Shown here: one piece after another, positions 1 to 9,714 of the stretch
Layout: every line of letters starts with the position of its first letter
Numbering within the stretch: position 1 is the first letter of the stretch
Assembly (NCBI GenBank): GCA_903846555.1
Contig: CAINBI010000005.1
Span: 1-64,000 of the forward strand
DNA: 64,000 nt
Reading direction: 5' to 3'
From: an uncultured Pseudomonadota bacterium
GTDB taxonomy: Bacteria > Pseudomonadota > Gammaproteobacteria > Burkholderiales > Methylophilaceae
Program-made: the position numbers and the translations under genes
Notes under the pieces: model-generated
Databases searched by the model: none
Told to the model about the DNA's origin: nothing
The model's input: the letters and a program-made list of their open reading frames with translations, nothing else

Positions 1-140
1 AAATTCTTAGCTTCGCCGCCGTATTTTTTTGTCAATACCGTCGTGATTGCTGCTGTTAGCGTTGTCTTACCGTGGTCCACGTGGCCAATTGTACCTACGT
101 TGACGTGCGGCTTGGTCCGCTCAAATTTACCTTTTGCCAT
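1..140 (-). CDS. tuf: Elongation factor Tu, N-terminal fragment (truncated by window edge)
   Basis: Reverse strand translates [46 protein letters not shown], the EF-Tu N-terminus with P-loop. Confidence 0.97.
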   Translation of the reverse strand, partial: MAKGKFERTKPHVNVGTIGHVDHGKTTLTAAITTVLTKKYGGEAKN

Positions 141-297
141 TGCTTCAGTCCTTTACAATATTTTATTAACTATAAGCTTTATTAAGATTAATAAAACTTG
201 TTCAAATTAAAGTGGCAGTAACACCACCCAACTACAGTCAAACTTAAACGCCAGCCTCATTTAGCAAGACGCCTACATTTTTGAAACAATATTATCA

Positions 298-372
<75 letters not shown>

Positions 373-407
373 ATTAATTTCACGCACTCACTGCAAGCTC
401 AATTGTC

Positions 408-483
408 TGGAGCGGGCGACGAGACTCGAACTCGCGACATTCAGTTTGGAAAACTGAAGCTCTACCAACTGAGCTACACCCGC
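408..483 (-). tRNA. tRNA-Gly (anticodon TCC)
   Basis: GCGGGTGTAGCTCAGTTGGTAGAGCTTCAGTTTTCCAAACTGAA...GCCCGCTCCA on minus strand. Confidence 0.96.
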
Positions 484-561
484 GCACCCATCTTAACCAA
501 CGCCATCAGGCTAAATCTATTTATTGCTATACACATCTACTAAAAAACGAGCATCACAATT

Positions 562-646
562 TGGTGGAGGGAGAAGGATTCGAACCTTCGTACTCTGAGA
601 GAACGGATTTACAGTCCGTCGCCTTTAACCACTCGGCCACCCCTCC
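562..646 (-). tRNA. tRNA-Tyr (anticodon GTA)
   Basis: 85-nt class II tRNA with long variable arm, GGAGGGGTGGCCGAGTGG...ACGGACTGTAAATCCGT...CCTCCACCA. Confidence 0.96.
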
Positions 647-717
647 AAACCGAACCCGCGATTATGCTGACAATAAGACTTTCTGTCAAATCTATAAAAG
701 GGTATTTGATAATAAAC

Positions 718-793
718 TGGTGCCGGATGTCGGAATCGAACTGACGACCTTCGCATTACAAGTGCGCTGCTCTACCAACTGAGCTAATCCGGC
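718..793 (-). tRNA. tRNA-Thr (anticodon TGT)
   Basis: GCCGGATTAGCTCAGTTGGTAGAGCAGCGCACTTGTAATGCG...CATCCGGCACCA on minus strand. Confidence 0.96.
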
Positions 794-838
794 GTTATTT
801 GAGTTGCGTATTATACTGATTTTTTGAGAAAAGTTAAG

Positions 839-1255
839 CTATTTTACGATAGTTAACGTAGGTTTCTTAATACTTACTGATTTTTGCTTATCTTGTGTCG
901 CAGCACTTGGTTCTTTTGCCTCATTTTTAGGCAGTGGTGCTGGCTCGACTTCAAAAAACATGCCTTGACCACTCTCTCGAGCAAAAATACCTTTAACTGC
1001 GTGCATTGGTACATACAGGTTTTGAGAAGCTCCGCCAAATCGCGCGGAAAATACAATGGCTTCATTATCCATTTGCAAATCCTTCGTAGCGCCATAGTTA
1101 AGATTCAGGACAATTTCACCATCTTTAACATAGGTCATAGGCACTCGAGTATGACTATCAACCGCCACCAACAGATGCGGCGTCATATTGTTATCGACAC
1201 ACCATTCGTGAATAGCGCGCACCATGTAAGGTTTTGTTGAGGTTAGCTCTGTCAT
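839..1255 (-). CDS. sspB: ClpXP protease specificity-enhancing factor SspB
   Basis: 138 aa, KPYMVRAIHEWCVDNNMTPHLLV...SARFGG; adjacent to sspA. Confidence 0.93.
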   Translation of the reverse strand: MTELTSTKPYMVRAIHEWCVDNNMTPHLLVAVDSHTRVPMTYVKDGEIVLNLNYGATKDLQMDNEAIVFSARFGGASQNLYVPMHAVKGIFARESGQGMFFEVEPAPLPKNEAKEPSAATQDKQKSVSIKKPTLTIVK

Positions 1256-1313
1256 ATTGATATGTATCCGACTTAAGTTAAAGTGCTTAAGCAGAACTTT
1301 AACTTAATCACGC

Positions 1314-1913
1314 CTATTTACGCATTGCTTTCTCTGAGGGCGTCATTGCATCTGCATACAACGGTCTTGAGAATAAGCGCTCTGCATATTTTAAAATTGC
1401 TGACGCTTGATTAGGCAATTCAATACCGTAGTGACCTAAACGCCAGAGTAATGGCGTTACGGCAACATCTAACATTGAGTAATCATCACCTAGCAAATAA
1501 TTTTGCTTAGAAAAAATTGGCACTAATTGCGTTAGATTATCGCGAATAGTTGCTCGCGCTTTGTCTGCAACGACTTCATCATCAGACTCCACGTCTTTAA
1601 TGTGATCAAAAAGATCTTTTTCAAAGCTGTATAAAAACAATCTTGCTCTTGCACGCATTACTGGATCTGGTGGCATCAATTGTGGATGTGGGAAACGCTC
1701 ATCAATATATTCATTGATAATATTGGCTTCTGACAAGACCAGATCACGCTCAACCAACACTGGTACTTGGTTGTACGGATTAATAACAGCCAAATCTTCT
1801 GGCTTGTTTGCTAGATCAACGTCAATGACTTGAAAGTCCATGCCTTTTTCAAATAGAACAATGCGGCAACGGTGGCTATAGGGATCAGTTGTCCCCGAGT
1901 ACAAGGTCATCAT
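1314..1913 (-). CDS. sspA: Stringent starvation protein A / GST-fold protein
   Basis: LYSGTTDPYSHRCRIVLFEKGMDF...NPYNQVPVLVERDLVLSEANIINEYIDERFPHP. Confidence 0.93.
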   Translation of the reverse strand: MMTLYSGTTDPYSHRCRIVLFEKGMDFQVIDVDLANKPEDLAVINPYNQVPVLVERDLVLSEANIINEYIDERFPHPQLMPPDPVMRARARLFLYSFEKDLFDHIKDVESDDEVVADKARATIRDNLTQLVPIFSKQNYLLGDDYSMLDVAVTPLLWRLGHYGIELPNQASAILKYAERLFSRPLYADAMTPSEKAMRK

Positions 1914-2654
1914 TTAGTGTATATCCTTCCAATAAGCTTTTTTGAGTTTGTAAGTAAGTACTAACAACACCCCTAAAAACAGTAAGACAAACCAGCCCAT
2001 ATGATTGCGCTGTTGTTTTGCAGGTTCTGCCATATAGGCCAGAAAATTAGTTAAGTCACCAACCAGAGTGTCGTACTCAGCAGCCGATAACTTTCCTGGC
2101 TTAGCGAGGGTTAGTTCGTGCGTTTCGTGATTGATTGCTTGCTCACCTTGCAATTCATACAAGACGTGTGGCATTGAAACTTTACAAGAGACTGGGTCAA
2201 ACACGCAATTACCCCAACCTGTAGCGCTTGTTTCATCACGATAAAAGCCACGCATATAGCTATAAACCCAATCAGCGCCACGTGCGCGCACTTCGACAGA
2301 TAAATCAGGAGGTGCTACACCAAACCATTTCTTTGCATCCACTTTATTAATAGCCACTTTCATTGGGTCGCCAATCTTCTCGCCCGCAAACATCAAATTA
2401 TCTTTGATTTGCTTTTCTGTTAGACCAATATCTAGCAGGCGGTTATAACGCATGTAATTTGCGCTGTGACAATTTAAGCAGTTATTAACAAAAGTACGCG
2501 CACCACGCTGCAATGACTCATGATTTGATGCATCAACAGGTGCTTTATCTAAGTGAGCACCTTCATTTGCATTAGCCCATTGAGGCAATATAGCGCTAGC
2601 TGAAAATGCCAAAACCAATAAAGTTTTTTTAATGAGATTGTTCATGATATTCAT
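1914..2654 (-). CDS. petC: Cytochrome c1 of the bc1 complex
   Basis: CxxCH (NNCLNCHSANYMRYNRL), C-terminal TM anchor. Confidence 0.95.
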   Translation of the reverse strand: MNIMNNLIKKTLLVLAFSASAILPQWANANEGAHLDKAPVDASNHESLQRGARTFVNNCLNCHSANYMRYNRLLDIGLTEKQIKDNLMFAGEKIGDPMKVAINKVDAKKWFGVAPPDLSVEVRARGADWVYSYMRGFYRDETSATGWGNCVFDPVSCKVSMPHVLYELQGEQAINHETHELTLAKPGKLSAAEYDTLVGDLTNFLAYMAEPAKQQRNHMGWFVLLFLGVLLVLTYKLKKAYWKDIH

Positions 2655-3988
2655 CCTGTCACCCTTTCTGGCACTGGCAATGTTTTATCTTTTTTGGTGT
2701 ACCAAGGCATTAATATGAAAAACGCAAAGTAGATGATGGTGAATGCACGAGCTACCACTGTTGCGCGATCTGCATTTCCTAACCAAGCACCAAACTGCCC
2801 CCACACATTAGCAGGTTCAGTTCCTAAATAACCAAGCACAATAAAGCTCACCACAAATGCAGCCAACCATTTTTTATACAATGTGCCACGGTAACGAATA
2901 GATTTCACAGGGCTCTTATCTAACCATGGCAACAGCGCAAACACCATTACTGACAAGCCCATAGCCGCCACACCAGGGAATAGCGACGGTGGAATACTGA
3001 GCAAACTTACACCAGGGAACGGCGGCACTGCACGTAATATTGAATAATACGGCGTGAAATACCATACTGGTGCGATGTGTGCTGGTGTCACTAACGGATT
3101 AGCCGGCACAAAGTTATTTGCCTCCAAGAAATACCCACCCATTTCCGGGGCAAAGAAAATAATCGTCGAGAATACGATCAAAAATACCACCGTACCGACA
3201 ATATCTTTTACCGTGTAATAAGGATGAAATGGAATGCCATCTAATGGAATGCCAGTTACCTTATCTTTAAGTTTTTTAATTTCAACGCCATCTGGATTGT
3301 TTGAACCCACTTCATGCAAGGCAATAATGTGTGCAGCAACCAAACCTACCAATACAAACGGCAAGGCAATCACATGAAAAGCAAAGAAACGATTCAATGT
3401 AGCATCTGACACCAAATAATCACCTCGCAGCCATTCAGAAACATCTGGGCCAACAAATGGAATTGCTGAAAATAGATTCACGATTACTTGCGCGCCCCAA
3501 TATGACATTTGACCCCACGGCAATAGGTAGCCAAAGAATGCCTCACCCATTAAGCATAAGAATATGCCGACGCCAAACAACCAAATAAGCTCGCGCGGAT
3601 TACGATAAGACCCGTAAATAATGCCACGGAACATATGCAAATAAACCACCACAAAAAACATAGAAGCGCCTGTTGAGTGCATATAACGGATTAGCCAACC
3701 CCATGGCACATCACGCATAATATATTCCACTGAACCAAAAGCCAACTCTGCATCTGGCTTGTAATGCATGGTTAAGAATATACCTGTCAGTATTTGTAGC
3801 ACTAATACTAGCAGTGATAACGAGCCAAAGTAGTACCAAAAATTGAAATTTTTTGGAGCGTAATATTCTGTTAAATGAGCTTTAATATTACTTGTTAGCG
3901 GAAAACGCTCATCCACCCAATTCAAGCCATTATTGAACGCATTAGCTACCACTGATTTATTTTGCTTTACTTCAGTTTGATTGGTCAT
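2651..3988 (-). CDS. petB: Cytochrome b of the bc1 complex
   Basis: WYYFGSLSLLVLVLQILTGIFLTMHYKP...PWGQMSYWGAQVI; polytopic membrane protein. Confidence 0.97.
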   Translation of the reverse strand: MTNQTEVKQNKSVVANAFNNGLNWVDERFPLTSNIKAHLTEYYAPKNFNFWYYFGSLSLLVLVLQILTGIFLTMHYKPDAELAFGSVEYIMRDVPWGWLIRYMHSTGASMFFVVVYLHMFRGIIYGSYRNPRELIWLFGVGIFLCLMGEAFFGYLLPWGQMSYWGAQVIVNLFSAIPFVGPDVSEWLRGDYLVSDATLNRFFAFHVIALPFVLVGLVAAHIIALHEVGSNNPDGVEIKKLKDKVTGIPLDGIPFHPYYTVKDIVGTVVFLIVFSTIIFFAPEMGGYFLEANNFVPANPLVTPAHIAPVWYFTPYYSILRAVPPFPGVSLLSIPPSLFPGVAAMGLSVMVFALLPWLDKSPVKSIRYRGTLYKKWLAAFVVSFIVLGYLGTEPANVWGQFGAWLGNADRATVVARAFTIIYFAFFILMPWYTKKDKTLPVPERVTG

Positions 3989-3990
3989 AA

Positions 3991-4641
3991 TTAAGCCTTT
4001 TCTTCAGTATCAACGCCAATAAGCAATGTATTTTCAGTCAAATATTTATGCGGTGGCACCACCAAATTGATCGGTGCTGGAGAGCCTTTAAATACGCGGC
4101 CAGCCAAATCAAACTTAGAGCCATGACATGGGCAGAAAAAACCACCAGACCAAGTGTCACCCATATCGCCTTTTGCTTGCAGCTTGGCGGTAGGAGAGCA
4201 GCCCAAATGCGTGCAAATTCCAACCACAACAGCAAGATTCGGTTTGATTGAGCGGTCTGTATTTTTACAATAGCTAGGCTGCTGGGAAGTCACGTCACAT
4301 TTAGGATCGGTCAGCTGATCATCGTGCTTCGCTAATTCCGCAATCATTTCACTAGTGCGGTTAATAATCCACACCGGCTTACCACGCCACTCTACCGTCA
4401 TCATCGTGCCTGGGGCAATCTTGCTAATATCCACTTCAACTGGAGCACCCGCCGCCTTTGCACGCTCACTTGGTGTCATGCTTTTTACAAAAGGCACAGC
4501 TACAGCTACGCAGCCAAGGGTACCAACGGCCGAGCTAGCGATTAAAAATTTACGCTTTTCTAAATTCACACCCGAATTTTGATTATTCCCTAAATTTTTG
4601 TGAGCACTTTTTTGATTCTTGTCATTTCGGTTTTCTGCCAT
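3991..4641 (-). CDS. petA: Ubiquinol-cytochrome c reductase Rieske iron-sulfur subunit
   Basis: CTHLGCSP and CPCHGSKFD Rieske cluster motifs. Confidence 0.97.
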   Translation of the reverse strand: MAENRNDKNQKSAHKNLGNNQNSGVNLEKRKFLIASSAVGTLGCVAVAVPFVKSMTPSERAKAAGAPVEVDISKIAPGTMMTVEWRGKPVWIINRTSEMIAELAKHDDQLTDPKCDVTSQQPSYCKNTDRSIKPNLAVVVGICTHLGCSPTAKLQAKGDMGDTWSGGFFCPCHGSKFDLAGRVFKGSPAPINLVVPPHKYLTENTLLIGVDTEEKA

Positions 4642-4867
4642 GCTGCCCTCGTGATCTGAACATGAAGCCTCGCCCTTTTGAGGCTAGCTTCGTTATTTAT
4701 TTACTTTACTTTTACATGCATAAAAATAAAGTAACTCATAAAACCATTACTTAAATTAACTTGCTAAAACTTGCGCAAAAATATTTGCATATTTTGCAAT
4801 CGCGCAATTATACAATTTTTTACAAATCAATTAAAGATATATTTTATAACTAATTGATATGTAACAA

Positions 4868-5617
4868 TTAAACAGGATTATTAATATCTATAAACTCATG
4901 AATTAGGTTGAATTTTTCGGCTAGATGTTCGCCCAAGGCTTGCACTCCATAACGTTCCGTTACGTGATGTCCAGCTGAAATGTAAGACACGCCAGTTTCG
5001 ACTGCTTGATGTGTGGTTTGTTCTGAAATTTCGCCGCTGATATATACATCTGCACCTAACTCAACAGCCGCATCAAAATAGCCTTGCGCTGCACCAGTAC
5101 ACCAAGCTATTTTCCGAACCATTTTGTGCAAATCACCGACCACCAAAGGCACCCTTTGTAGCACTTGTTCAATGTGTTGCACCAAGTCTTGCAGCTTCAT
5201 CGCTTGGGTTAAATGTCCATAGGCGATTAAATTAGATTCGCCCACATAATCAATGGGGCTTATACCCAGCACTTTCCCTAATTGGACGTTATTACCAAAT
5301 TGCGGATGTGCATCTAGTGGTAAATGATAACTCATCAAATTTAAATCATTTTCCAGCAGAAATTTAATCCTATTTTTTTTAATGCCGACTATCCTGGCAT
5401 CTTCATTTTTCCAAAAGTAGCCATGATGAACCAATACCAAATCAGCATTGGCTTTTGCGGCAGCTACAAGCAGCGCCATGCTTGCAGTAACGCCAGTAAC
5501 GATTTTATAAACATCACTTTTACCTTCAACCTGTAGCCCATTTGGGCAGTAATCTTTGAAACGCTCAACTTGCATGAGTTGTTGGGTATAATGAGTTAAC
5601 TCATTGATTTTTACCAT
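4868..5617 (-). CDS. Nif3-like dinuclear metal centre hexameric protein (YbgI family)
   Basis: ORF 4868..5662; likely start MVKINELTHY; LVHHGYFWK and CTGAAQGYFDAAVELGADVYISGEISEQTTHQAVETG. Confidence 0.92.
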   Translation of the reverse strand: MVKINELTHYTQQLMQVERFKDYCPNGLQVEGKSDVYKIVTGVTASMALLVAAAKANADLVLVHHGYFWKNEDARIVGIKKNRIKFLLENDLNLMSYHLPLDAHPQFGNNVQLGKVLGISPIDYVGESNLIAYGHLTQAMKLQDLVQHIEQVLQRVPLVVGDLHKMVRKIAWCTGAAQGYFDAAVELGADVYISGEISEQTTHQAVETGVSYISAGHHVTERYGVQALGEHLAEKFNLIHEFIDINNPV

Positions 5618-5755
5618 ATGCTTGCGCCTTTTTGATTGTGTAAGTCTGCTGTTTAATTGCAAGCCTATTGATTTCTAACTCTGTAACCTTAATATCACAG
5701 CTACAAATATTCATTATTTACACCATATCACTGACAACCTTAATCGACCAACTAT

Positions 5756-6928
5756 ATGAATAATCAGCTACACAAAAAATTATGGCTTATTTTTGCACAA
5801 GCGGCCACAGTGTGCATGGCGATACTGTTTGTATTCCGCATTTTCTCACCCACCTTCCTTAATCTAAAAGATCAAAATCTTGTGGTTAAACAAGTTGAAT
5901 CTAATTCAAATTCAAGCATTGCTGGGTCATACAGTCATGCTGCAAAAAAAGCCATGCCAGCCGTGGTTAATATTTTTACCAGCAAAAAAACGTATGATAA
6001 TCCTCATCAAAAATATTTAGATGACCCAACATTTCGTCAATTTTTTGGGGACCAATTAGATGATTTAGATAGTCAAGCTCAACCAGAAAATAGCTTAGGC
6101 TCTGGTGTTATTGTGAGCGAGCAAGGCTTAATTCTGACCAACAATCATGTAGTCGCTTCGGCGGATGAAATTGAAATCGCGCTTGCTGACGGGCGTAAAT
6201 TATCAGCCAAAGTTGTAGGCACTGACCCCGATACAGATTTAGCATTGATTAAAGTTGAGGCAGAGCATTTACCAGCAATTAACTTTGCAAGTTCAGACCA
6301 ACTTAATGTTGGTGACGTCGTTTTGGCCATAGGCAATCCTTTCGGCGTAGGCCAAACCGTTACGCAAGGCATTATTAGTGCGCTTGGTCGCAACCATTTA
6401 GGTATCAATATTTACGAAAACTTTATTCAGACTGATGCCTCTATCAACCCTGGCAACTCTGGCGGGGCGTTGATTGATACTGATGGCAATTTAGTCGGTA
6501 TCAACAGTGCAATTTACTCGCGCAGTGGTGGCTCTATGGGCATAGGCTTTGCCATTCCAGCCACATTGGCACGTCAGGTAATGGAGCAAATAGTTTCGCA
6601 AGGCAATGTGACGCGTGGTTGGATAGGCATTGAGGCGCAAGACATTACACCAGAACTAGCGGAATCATTTAAGCTGAAACTGACGCAAGGCGCATTGATT
6701 GCTGGCGTATTGCGAGACAGCCCCGCAGACAAAGCTGGACTGCGCGCTGGTGATATTTTATTGGCAATTGAGGGTAAGCAGGTTTCGGATAGCAGTAGCA
6801 TGCTTAATTTGATTGCAGTATTAACACCCAATAAAAAGGCAACACTTAAAATTGCGCGTGCTGAAAAAGTTATCGACGTTTCAATTTTAATTGGTAAGCG
6901 CCCAAAACCTGCAATCACGAAAGAATAG
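5756..6928 (+). CDS. HtrA/DegS-like membrane-anchored S1C serine protease with PDZ domain
   Basis: N-terminal TM, GSGVIVSEQGLILTNNHVV, NPGNSGGALID active site, one C-terminal PDZ. Confidence 0.95.
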   Translation: MNNQLHKKLWLIFAQAATVCMAILFVFRIFSPTFLNLKDQNLVVKQVESNSNSSIAGSYSHAAKKAMPAVVNIFTSKKTYDNPHQKYLDDPTFRQFFGDQLDDLDSQAQPENSLGSGVIVSEQGLILTNNHVVASADEIEIALADGRKLSAKVVGTDPDTDLALIKVEAEHLPAINFASSDQLNVGDVVLAIGNPFGVGQTVTQGIISALGRNHLGINIYENFIQTDASINPGNSGGALIDTDGNLVGINSAIYSRSGGSMGIGFAIPATLARQVMEQIVSQGNVTRGWIGIEAQDITPELAESFKLKLTQGALIAGVLRDSPADKAGLRAGDILLAIEGKQVSDSSSMLNLIAVLTPNKKATLKIARAEKVIDVSILIGKRPKPAITKE

Positions 6929-7020
6929 CCGCCACTCTTGTTTTAAGGCATCTATACAATACACAGGCTTAAGATTACCACCGACTTCCAGGAATACCTC
7001 CGAGAATCAGATAAAAACAT

Positions 7021-7061
7021 ATGCCCTAGGAGCCGCTCTGGTATTGCCTCTCAGGGCATCT
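7021..7061 (+). repeat. 41-bp palindromic dispersed element, copy 1
   Basis: ATGCCCTAGGAGCCGCTCTGGTATTGCCTCTCAGGGCATCT; similar sequences at 12735..12777 (reverse) and 46601..46641. Confidence 0.8.
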
Positions 7062-7121
7062 CTTATTGATTTTTTGAGGAATTTCAGCGCATTTTATGAT
7101 GCAATAACGTTGAAACTTGGC

Positions 7122-7868
7122 CTATTGGGCTGGTGGCAAAATGGTTTGCTCTGGCGCTTGCTTGGTGAGCTTAGCCACCACAATACCAATTTCATATAAT
7201 AACCACATTGGCACCGCCAACATAAACTGAGAAATAATATCGGGGGGGGTAAATATCGCACCAATGACAAATGCCCCAACAATGACATAGCCGCGTGCTT
7301 GCTGAAGTGTTTGTATGGTAACCCAACCAAATCTGACAGTCATGACCACCGCAATAGGCACCTGAAATGCCAGCCCGAAGGCAAAAAACAAGGTTAGCAC
7401 AAAGTCTAAATAACTACCAATATCCGTCATCACCGCCACGCCTTGGGGTGCGGTGTTGACAATGTAGCCAAATATCACAGGGAAAACCAAGAAATATGCA
7501 AAGCTCATGCCAGCTAAAAACAGTGAGCTACTAGCGACAATCATAGGAATCATGAACTTTTTTTCGTGGGCGTAGAGTCCTGGTGCTACAAACGCCCAAA
7601 CTTGATACATAGTATGCGGCAAGGAAACAATAAATGCCGCCATCATTGCCACTTTCATCGGCACAAAAAATGGCGTAGTCACACCAGTGGCAATCATTTG
7701 TCCACCGATAGGCAAAAGCTTGTTTAACAAGGGCGCAGCAAGAATCTCATAAATTTTATTGGCGAATGGGAAAAATGCGATAAAAACCACCATAAAGCCG
7801 ATGACGATACGCAACAGACGATTACGTAATTCGATTAAATGTGAAATGAAATTGTCGGTAGGCGTCAC
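7122..7868 (-). CDS. tatC: Twin-arginine translocase subunit TatC
   Basis: FISHLIELRNRLLR...; polytopic; follows tatA and tatB. Confidence 0.97.
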   Translation of the reverse strand: MTPTDNFISHLIELRNRLLRIVIGFMVVFIAFFPFANKIYEILAAPLLNKLLPIGGQMIATGVTTPFFVPMKVAMMAAFIVSLPHTMYQVWAFVAPGLYAHEKKFMIPMIVASSSLFLAGMSFAYFLVFPVIFGYIVNTAPQGVAVMTDIGSYLDFVLTLFFAFGLAFQVPIAVVMTVRFGWVTIQTLQQARGYVIVGAFVIGAIFTPPDIISQFMLAVPMWLLYEIGIVVAKLTKQAPEQTILPPAQ

Positions 7869-8215
7869 TAGCTGTGTTTACCCTTTTCTGGCAATTCGGT
7901 GACAGGTTCATTAACCAGCGCTTTAATCTCGGAATTAGCTTCTAAATCCACTAAATCTTGTGTTAATGACGCCGCTTCTTGTTGGAAATTTGTTTGCGCT
8001 TGGGTGGCTTTTGCTTGAATTTCTTGCTGAAGTTGTTGCAACTCTTGAAAACGTACTTCACGATTCACTTCTTCTTTAACTTGCGCGACATATCTTTGCA
8101 TGCGTCCAGTCAAAGCACCTAGTGTGCGTGCTACTTTTGGCAGCTTTTCAGGCCCAATCACAATGAGCGCAACCACTGCGATGACAATGAGCTCTGAGAA
8201 AGAAACATCAAACAT
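7868..8215 (-). CDS. tatB: Twin-arginine translocase subunit TatB
   Basis: MFDVSFSELIVIAVVALIVIGPEKLPKVARTLG. Confidence 0.97.
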   Translation of the reverse strand: MFDVSFSELIVIAVVALIVIGPEKLPKVARTLGALTGRMQRYVAQVKEEVNREVRFQELQQLQQEIQAKATQAQTNFQQEAASLTQDLVDLEANSEIKALVNEPVTELPEKGKHS

Positions 8216-8236
8216 TAGGCTTATCTTTCAAAGTAG

Positions 8237-8575
8237 CTACTTAGTCGCTATTTTTTTAACAGCAGGCTTTTTAGTCGCAGGGGCTTTAGCTGTCGCGCTC
8301 GGAGTGGTTTTAGGTTTTGCTGGAGCACGTTTTCTAGGCGCGGCTTTTGGTACAGGCACTTCAGTAACTTCTGCATCAATCAAATTAGTCGTTGCTTCAT
8401 TTTTAATGGTGTTGAGCGGAGCGGCATCAGCAGTATTCTCCTCATTCATTGCATCTTTGAAGTTTTTAACGGCACCACCAACATCACTACCCATATTCCG
8501 CAATTTTTTTGTGCCGAATATCAACACAACCACTAACAGAACGATCAACCAATGCCAAATGCTCAATGAACCCAT
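8237..8575 (-). CDS. tatA: Twin-arginine translocase subunit TatA with Lys/Ala/Pro-rich tail
   Basis: [43 protein letters not shown]. Confidence 0.97.
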   Translation of the reverse strand: MGSLSIWHWLIVLLVVVLIFGTKKLRNMGSDVGGAVKNFKDAMNEENTADAAPLNTIKNEATTNLIDAEVTEVPVPKAAPRKRAPAKPKTTPSATAKAPATKKPAVKKIATK

Positions 8576-8627
8576 GATTACTCTCCTAAATATAGCGTTG
8601 CTAGTACGTTAATTGATCGACATAGGA

Positions 8628-8966
8628 CTAGGCTTTAGGTGGTTTATCACCGCCGCCCAACACATGCAAATGAATATGAAACACTTCTTGCCCACCATCA
8701 CGCCCCGTATTAATCAGGGTTTTAAAACCTGCCAAACTTTGCTCTTTTGCCAGCTTAGGGGCTAGCAATAACATTTTTCCCAACAACGACTGATGCTGCG
8801 CCTCACAGCTTGCTAGGCTATCAATATGCGCTTTAGGTACGATTAAAAAATGCACTTTTGCCGACGGGTTAATGTCATTAAAGGCAATGACGTCATCATC
8901 TTCATAGATTTTTTTGGACGGGATGCTGCCATTCACAATTTTACAGAAAATACAGTCCGCACTCAT
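8628..8966 (-). CDS. hinT: HIT family purine nucleoside phosphoramidase
   Basis: CIFCKIVNGSIPSKKIYEDD...HIHLHVLGG. Confidence 0.95.
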   Translation of the reverse strand: MSADCIFCKIVNGSIPSKKIYEDDDVIAFNDINPSAKVHFLIVPKAHIDSLASCEAQHQSLLGKMLLLAPKLAKEQSLAGFKTLINTGRDGGQEVFHIHLHVLGGGDKPPKA

Positions 8967-9295
8967 TACTCGGTACCCTCTTCTGATCTTGAAGATTTTT
9001 CTACAAGTCCTGACAAACCTTCACGTCTTGCCAACTCGTTCAGTACGTCTTGCGGCTTCAATCCCGCTTGCGCCAGCATCACTAGAGTATGAAACCATAA
9101 ATCGGCTGTTTCATATATCAGGTGTTCATTATCACCATTTTTGGCGGCAATGATCGTTTCTGCGGCTTCTTCGCCTACCTTTTTCAGTATGCTATCCATG
9201 CCTTTTGCATACAGTTTAGCCACATAAGAAGTCTGAGGATCAGCACTTTTTCGTTGTTCCAACAATTCAGCTAAACGGTTTAATGTGTCGTTCAC
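8966..9295 (-). CDS. hisE: Phosphoribosyl-ATP diphosphatase
   Basis: [28 protein letters not shown]. Confidence 0.96.
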   Translation of the reverse strand: MNDTLNRLAELLEQRKSADPQTSYVAKLYAKGMDSILKKVGEEAAETIIAAKNGDNEHLIYETADLWFHTLVMLAQAGLKPQDVLNELARREGLSGLVEKSSRSEEGTE

Positions 9296-9336
9296 TTTGA
9301 TTAACTTCCGTCTTAATTGGGTTTATTAAATGTAGT

Positions 9337-9714
9337 TTAGTAAATTTCTTTTGGGTCTTTAATCACGGGCTGATCTACCAGCCATTGTTCATTATCCAGC
9401 TTCTTAAAAAAACAATTATGTCGACCAGTGTGGCAGGCAATGCCCCCGACTTGCTCCACTTTGATGAGGATTACATCTTCATCACAATCCAGCCTAATTT
9501 CATGTACGTTCTGCACATGACCAGATTCTTCGCCCTTACGCCATAATTTATTACGTGAGCGTGACCAATACACCGCTTGCTTGGTTTCATAAGTGAGCTG
9601 TAAGGCTTCGCGGTTCATCCACGCAAACATCAGTATACGGCCTGAATCGTGTTCTTGGGCGATCACTGGCACTAAGCCATTTGCATCCCACTGTACAGCT
9701 GCCAACCAGTTCAT
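9337..9714 (-). CDS. hisI: Phosphoribosyl-AMP cyclohydrolase
   Basis: [21 protein letters not shown]...[27 protein letters not shown]. Confidence 0.97.
   Translation of the reverse strand: MNWLAAVQWDANGLVPVIAQEHDSGRILMFAWMNREALQLTYETKQAVYWSRSRNKLWRKGEESGHVQNVHEIRLDCDEDVILIKVEQVGGIACHTGRHNCFFKKLDNEQWLVDQPVIKDPKEIY

Noticed and set aside
561-782. 73-aa ORF across the tRNA cluster
   Set aside because: Lies over tRNA-Tyr and tRNA-Thr (TGT); spurious translation of tRNA genes.
884-1240. 118-aa plus-strand ORF
   Set aside because: Antisense to sspB; no recognisable domain. The same applies to most small antisense ORFs over his, mla, pepA, topA and RND genes.
6891-7199. 102-aa ORF between htrA and tatC
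   Set aside because: Overlaps the htrA 3' end, the 41-bp repeat and tatC antisense; no family resemblance.
7094-7330. Alternative-frame ORF at the tatC 3' end suggesting a frameshifted pseudogene
   Set aside because: The main tatC ORF is full length and intact; this frame is spurious. The C8 tract is kept as a separate finding.
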